Notes under the pieces: generated by a model | Told to the model about the DNA's origin: nothing | The model's database searches: none | Seen by the model: only the letters and a program-made list of their open reading frames with translations | NCBI RefSeq assembly: GCF_025854275.1 | Contig: NZ_CP107567.1 | Span: 6,510,001 to 6,574,000 of the forward strand | DNA from: Streptomyces peucetius | Lineage (GTDB): Bacteria; Actinomycetota; Actinomycetes; Streptomycetales; Streptomycetaceae | Length of the DNA: 64,000 nucleotides | Reading direction: 5' to 3' | In this document: in pieces, positions 45,053 through 54,100 of the stretch | Layout: each line of letters opens with the position of its first letter | Position numbering within the stretch: position 1 is the first letter of the stretch | Position numbers and translations under genes: made by a program

Positions 45053-45837
45053 TGCGTGTCGCACGCGTACTGACGGCCGCGGCGCTGACCGCCGCCGCGC
45101 TGCTCGGCCCGGTGGGCGCCGCCCTGGCGGACGATCCGTCGCCGAGCCCCGGCGGGGACGGGAGCGCCCCCACCGAGGCCGGTACCACCTTCCGTACGGC
45201 CACCCCGATCGAGCAGGACCAGAAGGCCACCGCGAACGCGTCCAGCGGTGACTACCTGTACTGGGTGTTCCCGGCCGACGCGGAGCAGCGGCCCACCGTG
45301 CGCGCCCGGGTCGCGCTGCCCGACTCGGCGGAGCGGCACGGCCCCTCGACGTGGCGGATCGACGTCTACGACGGGCTGCGCCGCCGCCAGCCGTGCATGT
45401 ACGGCATGCAGGCCAGGACGGTGGCCGCCGACGCCGGGTCCGTGGAGCTGGCGTGCACCCTGCGGACCGTGCGTTCGCTCGCCGAGCCGTGGTCGAACGA
45501 CCCGCTGCCCGGCAGCTACTACCTGCGCCTGACGGTGACCGATCTCCCCGAGGAGGATCTCGGACTGCCCGTGGCGGCCGAGGTCGAGGCGGTCTCGAAG
45601 GACTCGGGCGGTGCGTACGCCGTCGACGGCGCGCTCTCCGAGCCGCTGGTGCCGGGGGTGTCCGCCGACGAGCGGCGCAACGAGGAGGACGCGGCCCTGG
45701 ACTGGTCCTCCGGCCGGTGGTCCGACCGCTGGGTGTGGACCGGTGCCGGAGGGCTGCTCGCCGCCCTCGCCGGTGTGGCCGGCTACGCACTGACCCGGGG
45801 CGCCGGCCGCCCCTCGCGGGTGCCGCCGGGCGCCTGA
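45052..45837 (+). CDS. Membrane-anchored exported protein, partner of the VWA protein
   Basis: A 261-aa protein with signal peptide (MRVARVLTAAALTAAALLGPVGAALA), an external domain and a C-terminal membrane segment (WVWTGAGGLLAALAGVAGYALTRGAG). The external part (PIEQDQKATANASSGDYLYWVFPADAEQRPTV) resembles the beta-rich half of the VWA protein, where RWYRVDVLPGQELRASVSV stands. I do not recognise a named family. The coupled translation with the VWA gene points to a shared complex at the cell surface. Confidence 0.8.
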   Translation: MRVARVLTAAALTAAALLGPVGAALADDPSPSPGGDGSAPTEAGTTFRTATPIEQDQKATANASSGDYLYWVFPADAEQRPTVRARVALPDSAERHGPSTWRIDVYDGLRRRQPCMYGMQARTVAADAGSVELACTLRTVRSLAEPWSNDPLPGSYYLRLTVTDLPEEDLGLPVAAEVEAVSKDSGGAYAVDGALSEPLVPGVSADERRNEEDAALDWSSGRWSDRWVWTGAGGLLAALAGVAGYALTRGAGRPSRVPPGA

Positions 45838-45846
45838 GCCCAAGGC

Positions 45847-45883
45847 GCGGGCGGCCGCGGGGGTGTTCCCCGCGGCCGCCCGC
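45847..45883. terminator. Perfect 16-bp bidirectional terminator
   Basis: 45847-45862 pairs perfectly with 45868-45883 around loop GTGTT, between two convergent stop codons. The 16 bp are nearly all G-C. Confidence 0.8.
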
Positions 45884-45892
45884 CGGAGTGTC

Positions 45893-46330
45893 TCAGAAGG
45901 CGAACACCGTGCCGCTGCTGCTGCCCTGGACGCACGTGTTGCCGAACGTGTGGGCGTAGCTGACGCGCTTGCCGTTCCACACGCCGTCCGCGGTGACCGT
46001 CACCGGGTCCCACTCCTTGGTGCACATGACGCCGGAGTCCCGCGTGGTGACGGCGTCGAAGCCGCCGTCGGCGGCGAGCAGTTCGGCGCAGGCCGCCTCC
46101 GGGTCGGGGTGCGTTCCCGTGGCCGTGGGCGTACAGCCGAGGGTCACCGCGCGCAGGACCGTCCCGGTCGCCGCGTCGTCCCCGGCCGTGACGGTCAGCA
46201 CGAGGGCCGACGGCGCGTAGAGGCTCTCCGTGCCCGTCTGCGCGGCGCCGGCACTGCCGACGGCGGGTGCCGCGACGAGGGCCAGCGTGGTGGTGGCCGC
46301 GAGCGCGAGTCCTCTGGCGATGTACCGCAT
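45893..46330 (-). CDS. Subtilisin inhibitor-like protein (SSI family)
   Basis: A 145-aa secreted inhibitor (I16 family). Signal peptide about 1-30 (basic RYIARG, ALA-type core, SAGAA). The mature protein has the four canonical cysteines (66, 81, 103, 133). The reactive-site loop is MCTKEWDPV, placing P1 Lys at about residue 105, which favours trypsin-like proteases as in several SSI-like proteins. The classical SSI has P1 Met. The ATG at 46330 has GGGGAGTG upstream. Two secreted S8 proteases are encoded in the same window (17840 and 51152) but subtilisins prefer other P1 residues, so its target may lie elsewhere. Confidence 0.93.
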   Translation of the reverse strand: MRYIARGLALAATTTLALVAAPAVGSAGAAQTGTESLYAPSALVLTVTAGDDAATGTVLRAVTLGCTPTATGTHPDPEAACAELLAADGGFDAVTTRDSGVMCTKEWDPVTVTADGVWNGKRVSYAHTFGNTCVQGSSSGTVFAF

Positions 46331-46661
46331 TTCGAACACTCCCCTGGATCGTTGTTTCGGAAATCGGACGGGAGTCTTGCTCACCGCGGTGAAGAACGCG
46401 CGGTTCTCCGCACGATTTCGGTCACGTGTCGTGAGGACCGATGGGCAGGCAGTGACCGGGAGGTGGGTGCTGACCAGCGGTTCAGTAGGCCGTGGAATCG
46501 GCCGAAGAAAGACGTTCGGCGTGATTTATCAATGGAATTTGAGGTCGTTGAATTCTTGAACCATTGATTTAAAGGCCTGGCCGGGTTCAGTCGGCCTTCT
46601 CTCAGCGTTGGACGGTCCGTCCCCATCGGTGTTCACTGAGCGGAGGGCCAGGGAGGTGACC
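46331..46661. other. AT-rich intergenic region upstream of SSI and PHP genes
   Basis: These 331 bp separate divergent genes. The stretch 46520-46575 is strikingly A/T-rich for this genome. It contains the inverted repeat ATCAATGG (46528-46535) and CCATTGAT (46561-46568), 25 nt apart. No gene is seen. It probably holds the promoters of both neighbours. Confidence 0.6.
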
Positions 46662-47696
46662 ATGGAACCGGTGGAGGCGCTGGAGCGGGTCGCCTTTCTC
46701 CTGGAGCGGTCACTGGCCGAGACCTATCGCGTGCGGGCCTTCAGGACCGCCGCGGCGGCCCTCGCCGGTCTCGGGAGGCAGGAGATCGCCGACCGTGCCG
46801 CCGCCGGGACACTCGTCAGGATGAAGGGCATCGGCCCCAAGACCGCCCGGGTGATCGAGGAGGCCCTCGCCGGCGGCACCCCCGCCTATCTCCAGCGGCT
46901 CGAGGAGGAGGCGGGCAAACCGCTCGCCGGGGCCGGCAGCGAGCTGCGCGCGGCCCTGCGCGGCGACTGCCATCTGCACTCCGACTGGTCCGACGGCGGC
47001 AGCCCCATCGCCGAGATGGGGCGCACCGCGGCCGCGATCGGCCACGAGTGGGCCGTCCTCACCGACCACTCGCCCACGCTCAGCGTCGCCCGAGGACTGA
47101 CCGCGGAGCGACTGCGCGCCCAACTCGACATCGTGGCGGCCCTCAACGAGCAGTGGGCGCCCTTCCGGCTGCTGACCGGCATCGAGTGCGACATCCTCCC
47201 CGACGGCACCCTCGACCAGGAACCGGAGCTGCTGGACCGGCTCGACCTCGTCGTCGCGTCCGTCCACTCCAAACTCCGCATGGACGCGGGCGCGATGACT
47301 CGGCGGATGCTCCGCGCCGTCGAGAACCCGCTCACCGACGTGCTCGGCCACTGCACCGGGCGGCTCGTCACCGGTGGCCGGGGAAAACGGCCCGAGTCGC
47401 AGTTCGACGCAGACCGCGTGTTCGCCGCCTGCGCCGAGCACGGCACCGCCGTGGAGATCAACAGCCGTCCCGAGCGGCGCGATCCGCCCCGCCGGCTGCT
47501 GCGCCGCGCCATGGAGGCGGGCGCCCTCTTCGCCGTCGACACCGACGCACACGCCCCCGGCCAGCTGGACTGGCAGATCATCGGCTGCGAACGCGCCGAG
47601 GAGTGCGGAGTTCCGGCCGAACGGGTCGTCAACACCTGGACGGCGGACCAGCTTCTCGACTGGACCCGGACCAGGCGCCCACCGGACGCGGGCTGA
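46662..47696 (+). CDS. PHP-domain protein with N-terminal helix-hairpin-helix (PolX C-terminal type)
   Basis: A 344-aa protein. N-terminal helices (about 1-80) carry HhH motif VRMKGIGPKTARVIEEAL as in PolX DNA polymerases. The PHP phosphoesterase domain begins at RGDCHLHSDWSDGG (metal ligands HxH) and continues through LTDHSPTL, GIECDILPDG, ASVHSKLR, LGHCTGR, EINSRP and DTDAHAPGQLDW. The polymerase domain of PolX itself is missing. This looks like a free-standing PHP nuclease or phosphatase for DNA ends. GGGAGGTGACC stands before the ATG at 46662. Confidence 0.92.
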   Translation: MEPVEALERVAFLLERSLAETYRVRAFRTAAAALAGLGRQEIADRAAAGTLVRMKGIGPKTARVIEEALAGGTPAYLQRLEEEAGKPLAGAGSELRAALRGDCHLHSDWSDGGSPIAEMGRTAAAIGHEWAVLTDHSPTLSVARGLTAERLRAQLDIVAALNEQWAPFRLLTGIECDILPDGTLDQEPELLDRLDLVVASVHSKLRMDAGAMTRRMLRAVENPLTDVLGHCTGRLVTGGRGKRPESQFDADRVFAACAEHGTAVEINSRPERRDPPRRLLRRAMEAGALFAVDTDAHAPGQLDWQIIGCERAEECGVPAERVVNTWTADQLLDWTRTRRPPDAG

Positions 47697-47807
47697 CGGC
47701 CCGAGGACGGGCGGCCTGTAATTCGCTGGCGCGGCCGCCGGGGGCGGGTCTATGGTTCTGCCGTCGACGTCGGTTCGTCGGACCCGAAGCAGGAGGTGAG
47801 GACATTG

Positions 47808-47879
47808 ATGACTGTCATGGCGGCGGGCGCTGCCCGCATGCAGAGGACCATCATTTCCACCCCTGTGGTCTCCGGCTGA
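47808..47879 (+). CDS. Possible 23-aa upstream ORF before rsgA
   Basis: MTVMAAGAARMQRTIISTPV plus VSG is preceded by AGGAGGTGA 8 nt away, one of the strongest ribosome-binding sites in the window. It lies 65 bp before the rsgA start and two hairpins (47897-47913, 47925-47938) follow. It could be a regulatory ORF for rsgA. No family is recognised. Confidence 0.45.
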   Translation: MTVMAAGAARMQRTIISTPVVSG

Positions 47880-47896
47880 CACCCACTCGATTTCTC

Positions 47897-47938
47897 CGCG
47901 CGCCGAGCGCGCGCCGCCGGGGCCACCCTTCGAAGGGT
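47897..47938 (+). other. Two hairpins in the rsgA leader
   Basis: CGCGCGC-CGA-GCGCGCG (47897-47913) and the palindrome ACCCTTCGAAGGGT (47925-47938). The second covers the AAGGG ribosome-binding site (47933-47937) of the TTG start at 47945, so folding would hide it. Confidence 0.5.
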
Positions 47939-47944
47939 TCCCCC

Positions 47945-49063
47945 TTGTCACACGCTTCGTTCAACATGTCCCCGTCCGCTTCCGCCGCTCAGGACGCGCT
48001 CGTCTCCCACGGGTGGGACGCGGACCGGGAGGCCGAGTTCGCCCCGTACGCCGCGCAGGGGCTGCTGCCCGGCCGGGTGCTGCGGGTCGACCGCGGCCAG
48101 TGCGACGTCGTCACCCCGGAGGGTGTGGTGCGCGCGGACACCGAGTTCGTCACACCCCGCGACCCGATGCGGATCGTGTGCACGGGCGACTGGGTCGCCG
48201 TGGACGCCGACGGCGATCCGCGCTACGTACGGACCCTGCTGCCGCGGCGCACCGCCATCGTGCGGTCGACGTCCTCGAAGCGGTCCGAGGGCCAGGTACT
48301 GGCCACCAACGTCGACCACATCGTCGTCTGCGTCTCCCTCGCGGTCGAACTCGACCTCGGGCGGATCGAACGCTTCCTCGCGCTGGCGTGGGAGAGCGGC
48401 GCCCAGCCGCTCGTCGTCCTCACCAAGGCCGACCTCGTCCCGGACGTCACCGGCCTGTCCTACCTCGTGCAGGACGTCGAGACCACCGCGCCCGGCGTCC
48501 AGGTCCTGCCCGTCAGCTCCACGTCGGGAGAGGGCGTCGAGGTGCTCAGGGCGATCGTCGCCGGCGGCACCAGCGTCCTCCTCGGTACGTCGGGCGCGGG
48601 GAAGTCGACCCTGGCCAACGCCCTGCTCGGCGAGGACGTCATGGACGTCAGGGCCACGCGGGACGTCGACGGCAAGGGCCGCCACACCACCACAACCCGC
48701 AACCTGCTCGTGCTGCCCGGCGGGGGAGTCCTCATCGACACCCCCGGCCTGAGGGGAGTGGGCCTGTGGGACGCGGCGACCGGCGTGAACCAGGTCTTCT
48801 CGGAGATCGAGGAACTCGCCGAACAGTGCCGGTTCCACGACTGCGCACACGAGGCGGAGCCCGGGTGCGCGGTGCTCGGCGCCATCGAGGACGGGTCGCT
48901 GCCGGAGCGGCGGCTGGAGAGCTACCGCAAGCTCGTCCGGGAGAACCAGCGGATCGTGGCGAAGACGGACGCGCGGCTGCGGGCCGAGATCCGGCGCGAC
49001 TGGAAGATGAAGGGCGCACAGGGCCGGGCGGCGATGCAGGCCAAGCGCGGCCGGCTGAGCTGA
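47945..49063 (+). CDS. rsgA: Ribosome small-subunit-dependent GTPase A
   Basis: A 372-aa circularly permuted GTPase acting in late 30S maturation. The order is OB-like N-domain, G4 TKAD (160-163), G1 GTSGAGKST (214-222), G3 DTPG (265-268), then zinc ligands Cys295, Cys300, His302 and Cys308. The TTG at 47945 is chosen because GAAGGG lies 7 nt upstream; the next ATG (47966) has no site. A TTG start with a ribosome-binding site inside a hairpin points to low, controlled translation. Confidence 0.93.
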   Translation: MSHASFNMSPSASAAQDALVSHGWDADREAEFAPYAAQGLLPGRVLRVDRGQCDVVTPEGVVRADTEFVTPRDPMRIVCTGDWVAVDADGDPRYVRTLLPRRTAIVRSTSSKRSEGQVLATNVDHIVVCVSLAVELDLGRIERFLALAWESGAQPLVVLTKADLVPDVTGLSYLVQDVETTAPGVQVLPVSSTSGEGVEVLRAIVAGGTSVLLGTSGAGKSTLANALLGEDVMDVRATRDVDGKGRHTTTTRNLLVLPGGGVLIDTPGLRGVGLWDAATGVNQVFSEIEELAEQCRFHDCAHEAEPGCAVLGAIEDGSLPERRLESYRKLVRENQRIVAKTDARLRAEIRRDWKMKGAQGRAAMQAKRGRLS

Positions 49064-49464
49064 CGCGCCCGTCCGTGGGGTGCCGCGCCGTATCCGGGCG
49101 CGGCAGCCCGCACCTCGGCCGGCAACCGTCCGCCGGCCGGGCCGCGCGGCCGGACGCGACGCGGTTCCGGGCCTCAGGCCCGTCGCCCGCGGGGGTGTGC
49201 GGCCCGGCACGCGGCCCGGTGCCGACAAAGGTGGGTGGCAGGCCGCGCGCGCGGCCCGGCGCGAGGCGGTTCCGGCACGCGGCGCGTCGCCGGTGGGGGT
49301 ATGCGGCGCGAGGCGCATCCGCCCCGGCGCGTCCCCCGGGCGGGATGCGCGGGCCGCCCCGCCGCGGGGCCCGGCACGCGGCGACGAGCTCACCGCGCCC
49401 GGGCCGGCCGCGCCGCGACGGCGGGCAGGGCCTTGCCGGCGCCCGGGCCACGATCCGGGACGGC
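49064..49464. other. Very GC-rich non-coding region with imperfect direct repeat
   Basis: No gene is supported here. About 65 bp at 49141-49206 recur imperfectly at 49247-49310 (shared GGTTCCGG and GGGGGTRTGCGG segments). The DNA is nearly A/T-free. It sits between rsgA and a convergent gene. Confidence 0.5.
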
Positions 49465-49950
49465 CTACGACCCCGCGACCACCACCCCCACCCACGCCCC
49501 CACGACCAGCAGGCACCCCATCAGCTCCACCAGCACGCTCGTGCCCGCCGCCCGCATCACCGTGCGGGTCGCCGCCTTCGCCGGGCCGTGGCCGCCGAGG
49601 CGCATCCGCTCGGTGCCGTAGATGCCTGCGACGAAACCGGGGACCGCGCCGACGACGGGGACCAGGCAGAAACCGACGACGGCCCCCAGCCCCGCGTACG
49701 CGGCCATGCGGCGCGTGACACCCAGGCCGCGCAGCCGGCGGGCCGGCAGCAACCAGACGACGACCTGGACGAGCAGCAGGACCGCCGTCGCGCCGACGAG
49801 CAGGAACCAGGCCGGGCCGGTCTGCAGGTGCAGGGACCACCACAGGACGGCAGCCCACACCAGCCACGGCCCCGGGACACCCGGGACGATCACCCCGCAC
49901 AGGCCCAGCAGCATCACCCCGACGACCATCAGCAGCTGCCACACGCCCAC
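49465..49950 (-). CDS. DUF456 family membrane protein
   Basis: A 161-aa membrane protein with four or five segments. The DUF456 pattern is visible: MLLGLCGVIVPGVPGPWLVWAAVLWW followed by glycine-zipper-like GLGAVVGFCLVPVVGAVPGFVAGIYGTERM. Function is unknown. The GTG at 49950 lies 17 bp downstream of the TrmB/LuxR regulator stop, so the two form an operon. Confidence 0.88.
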   Translation of the reverse strand: MGVWQLLMVVGVMLLGLCGVIVPGVPGPWLVWAAVLWWSLHLQTGPAWFLLVGATAVLLLVQVVVWLLPARRLRGLGVTRRMAAYAGLGAVVGFCLVPVVGAVPGFVAGIYGTERMRLGGHGPAKAATRTVMRAAGTSVLVELMGCLLVVGAWVGVVVAGS

Positions 49951-49967
49951 ATGCCCAGAGTGCAGGA

Positions 49968-50966
49968 TCAGCGATGTTCGTGCAGGTCGCGCGCCACCCA
50001 GCCCTTCGCGTACGCGTGCCAGCCCAGTTGCAGGCGGGTCGTCACGCCGGCCAGCTCCATCAGCCCTTTCACCCGGCGCTGGACGGTGCGCAGCCCCAGG
50101 TCCAGCTGCTTGGCGACGCTCGCGTCGGTCATCCCGGCCAGCAGCAGCGACAGCACCTCCAGGTCGGTCGCGTCCGGACCGGACACGTACTCCTCGACGC
50201 CCTGGCCGCCCACTCCCAGCCGCAGGGGCAGGGCGTCACGCCACACCGCCTCGAACAGGCCCATCAGCGACTCCAGCAGCCCGCTGGCATGGACGACGAG
50301 CGCGGCGGGCTCGGCGCCGCGGCCGGTCAGCGGCACCATCGCGAGCGTGCGGTCGGCGATGACGAGCTTCGTCGGCACCCGGTCGACCACGCGGACCTGC
50401 TCGTCACGGCCGAGCGCGGCCGACAGCTCGGTGATCCCGTCGGGCATGGTCAGCACCTCACGCTCGACGACGACCCGGTACGCCACACCCCTCGCGGAGG
50501 CGTTCTCCTCCGCGTCGTTGTCCATGCCGCTGACGGCGACGGGCTTGCCGGTGACCAGCGCGCAGACCTCCTCCGTCGCACCGAGCTGCAACTGGCCGAA
50601 CCGGTGCACGACGGCGCTCGCCCCCGTCACCACCTCCACCAGGTCGTGCACGGCCGGCTCCTCGGACTCGGCCCGGTACTCCTCGGCGAGCAGCACCGCC
50701 GCCAGCTCGGCCTGCTCCAGCTCGTGGCGCTGCTGCGTCAGCAGCGCGCCGAGCGCCACACCGGGCGGCGCCGCCACCCAACGGCCGGTGCGCGCGGACG
50801 ACTGCGCGGCCAGCCCCTGCTGCTCCAGCCGCCGCAGGGCCCGTTCCGTGTCCGGCTCCGGCAGTGCGAGCCGGTGCGCGAGATCGGTGATCTCCGCGGC
50901 CCCGAGCGCGACCAGCGCACGGTAGGCCGACTCCTGTCTCTCGTCGAGCCCTATCGCTCCAAGCAA
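49968..50966 (-). CDS. TrmB/LuxR-type transcriptional regulator
   Basis: A 332-aa regulator of a family common in Streptomyces. The N-terminal TrmB-like winged helix covers about 1-70 (LDERQESAYRALVALGAAEITDLAHRLALPEPDTERALRRLEQQGL). A central sensor region follows. The C-terminal LuxR-like HTH is TDLEVLSLLLAGMTDASVAKQLDLGLRTVQRRVKGLMELAGV (about 270-312). The start is the TTG at 50966, because GGGGAGG lies 6 nt upstream. It is divergent from the large subtilisin gene, which is a plausible target. Confidence 0.88.
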   Translation of the reverse strand: MLGAIGLDERQESAYRALVALGAAEITDLAHRLALPEPDTERALRRLEQQGLAAQSSARTGRWVAAPPGVALGALLTQQRHELEQAELAAVLLAEEYRAESEEPAVHDLVEVVTGASAVVHRFGQLQLGATEEVCALVTGKPVAVSGMDNDAEENASARGVAYRVVVEREVLTMPDGITELSAALGRDEQVRVVDRVPTKLVIADRTLAMVPLTGRGAEPAALVVHASGLLESLMGLFEAVWRDALPLRLGVGGQGVEEYVSGPDATDLEVLSLLLAGMTDASVAKQLDLGLRTVQRRVKGLMELAGVTTRLQLGWHAYAKGWVARDLHEHR

Positions 50967-51151
50967 CGAAACCCTCCCCGGACCTGCGACTGTCTGCTGC
51001 CGTGGCGGAAAACGGCCACGGCGTAAACCCGCCGTGGACATCATCCCCGTACCGGCGGTCTCTCTGCCAATGTGGCGCCACCGCAGCACCAACAGCCCCC
51101 GGCCCGGGGACCTTTGTGTCCGCTCGTGGCCGGATTCGGATGGGGAGAGCG

Positions 51152-54100
51152 ATGCGCTTGATATCGCGTACGGCACTGGGGGCGGCGACCGCCGCCGTTC
51201 TCGCCGTCACGGCAACAGCGCCGTCGGCGGCCGCCGGGCCGCAGGACGAGGCGACCGGAAAGAGACCACTGGCCGGCAGCGCCGCCGCCGCGCAGGAGGG
51301 GCAGCGGCCGGTCACGGTCACCCTGGTGACCGGGGACCGCGTCCTGGTCGGCAAGGACGCGTCCGGCGCGCCGTCCGCCACCGTGCTGCCGCGTCCCGAC
51401 GGCACGACCGCGACCGTGCAGACCCGGCGCTCGGGCCCGGACCTGTACGTCTACCCCGAGGACGCGGCCGCCGCGCTCGCCGCCGGCACCGTCGACGAGC
51501 AACTCTTCAACGTCACCGGCCTGGTCCGGCAGGGCTACGACGACGCGCACACCTCCGCGCTGCCGCTGATCGCCACCTACCGCGGCGACACCGCCCGCTC
51601 CGCCCCGGCGGTCCCACGCGGCGCGAAGCGCGCCCTCGTGCTGGACGCCGTGGACGGCGTCGCGCTCAAGGCCGACAAGAAGCAGGCCACGGCCTTCTGG
51701 GCGGACGTCACCGACTCCCGTTCCCGGTCGGCCTCCGGCCTGAAGAAGCTGTGGCTGGACCGCAAGGTGGAGGCCACGCTCGACCGCTCCACGCACCAGG
51801 TCGGCGCGGACCTCGTCTGGGCGTCCGGATACGACGGAAAGGGCACCAAGGTCGCCGTCCTCGACACCGGCGCCGACACCGGCCACCCCGACCTGCGGGG
51901 GCGGGTGACGGCCACCGAGAACTTCACCGACTCCGCCACCGCCGGCGACCGGCAGGGCCACGGCACCCACACCATCTCCACCGTCGGCGGCTCCGGCGCC
52001 GCGAGCGACGGGCGGAACAAGGGCGTCGCGCCCGGCGCCGAGCTGATCAGCGGCAAGGTACTGAACGACTCGGGCAGCGGTGCCGCCTCATGGATCATCG
52101 CCGGCATGCAGTGGGCCGTCGAGCAGCAGGCCGACGTCGTCTCCATGAGCCTCGGCAGCGCCGCGCCGACCGACTGCACCGACCCGATGAGCACCGCCGC
52201 CGAGGAACTCGCGCAGAACAAGGGCACGTTGTTCGTCGTCGCCGCCGGTAACACCGGCCCGTCGCTGAACACCGTCTCCTCGCCCGGATGTGCGCCCAGC
52301 GTCCTCACGGTGGGCGCCGTCGACCGTGACGACAGCACCGCCCCGTTCTCCAGCCGGGGACCGGCGCCCGTCCCCCACACCCTCAAGCCCGAGATCGCCG
52401 CGCCCGGTGTGGCCATCTCCGCGGCGTCGGCGGGCGGCCGGGGCGTGTACGCCTACCGGTCGATGTCCGGCACCTCCATGGCCGCCCCGCACGTCGCCGG
52501 CGCCGCCGCCGTCGTCAAGCAGCGCCACCCCGACTGGACGGCGCAGCAGATCAAGGCCGCGCTCGTGTCCTCCGCGAAGGCGTCCGTGCCCGGTGACGTA
52601 CGCGAGACCGGCGGCGGCCGGCTCGATGTGCAGGCCGCCGTCGACACGACCGTGACCGGCGCCGCCGCGCTCCAGGGCGGGAGCTTCGACTGGCCGCAGG
52701 ACAGGGGCGACCGCACCACCGTCGACGTCCCGTACACCAACAGCGGGGACAGGGCCGTACGGCTCGACCTCGCCGTGCGCGGCGTGACCGGCAACGACGG
52801 CTCCGCCGTCCGCTCCCCGCTCGCCCGGCTCGGCGCACGGTCGGTCACCGTCCCGGCCGGGGCGACGGTCACGGTGCCGCTGACCCTCGACCCCTCCGCC
52901 CGGCTCGAGCGCGCCCAGTACGGCGACGTCACCGGCCGCGTCCTCGCCACCGCGGACGGCGTCACCGTCTCCACGCCGTTCTCGCTGTACGTGCAGCCGG
53001 AGACGGTCACCCTCCGCGTCGAGCTCCTCGACCGCGACGGTCGGCCCGCCGACGGCGCGTCCTCGCTCGACGTCATCGGCACCGACACCGCGAGCGGTGA
53101 ACGCCGCTTCAACGACGGCGCGGCCGGCCAGGTCTACCGGGTGCGGCCCGGCTCGTACTTCCTGTCCTCGTACGTGACCTCCGCCGACGGCTCCGTCAGC
53201 TACCTCGGCAGGCCCCGGACGGAGGTCGGGAAGGACACCACGGTCGTCCTCGACGCCCGCACGGCACACCGGCTGGACATCGCGACCGACCGGAAGTCCG
53301 AGGTCCGTACCGGCACACTGGGCTTCGCCCGCAGCTGGGACACCTGGCTGCACGCCGGCACCATCACCGGCTCGCGCGCCGTCACCGGCTACTACGCCGA
53401 CGTCCGGGGCCGGGCCGAGGAAGGCGACTTCGAGTTCGTGAGCTACTGGCGGGCCTACGCACCGCTGATCGAGGAGCTCACCGTCGACGGCGGCCCCGAA
53501 CTGCACCCGGTCGCCGCGAGCGTCGGTTCCGTCAACCTCGACGGCACCGGCGAGGCCGGCCTCGCAGACGCGGGCAGCGGCACCCCCGCGGAGCTCGAAG
53601 CGGCAGGCGTGAAGGGCGGGTTCGCGCTCGTACGGCTCCCGGACGACAGCACGAACGCCGTCACCGTGGCACGCGACGCCGAGGCGGCCGGTGCGCTCGC
53701 CGTCGTCGTGCACCGAACGGCGCCCGGCGGATGGCTGCCCTCCACCGGCTACGGGACCGCCCCGCTCCCGGTCCTCGGCGTCGACTCGGCACAGGCGGCG
53801 CTGCTGCTGGAACGGCTCGCCGACGGTCCGGTCACGCTCCGGTGGAAGGCCACCGCCAAGAGCCCGTACGTCTACAACCTGAGCTTCCCCGAGACCGGCC
53901 CCGTCACCTCGGACCGCACCTACCGGGTGCGCGACGCGAAGCTCGCCAGGAACGAGTCCACCTACCGGGCGATGGGTGTCACGACCGACTACACGGACGG
54001 TGTCATCGCCCACCGGCCCGGCGGCGTCCAGGCGTCCGTCTCCGGCTTCGACCTGGTGCCGGCGCCGGGCGAGCGCACCGAGTTCTACACGCCCGGAGAC

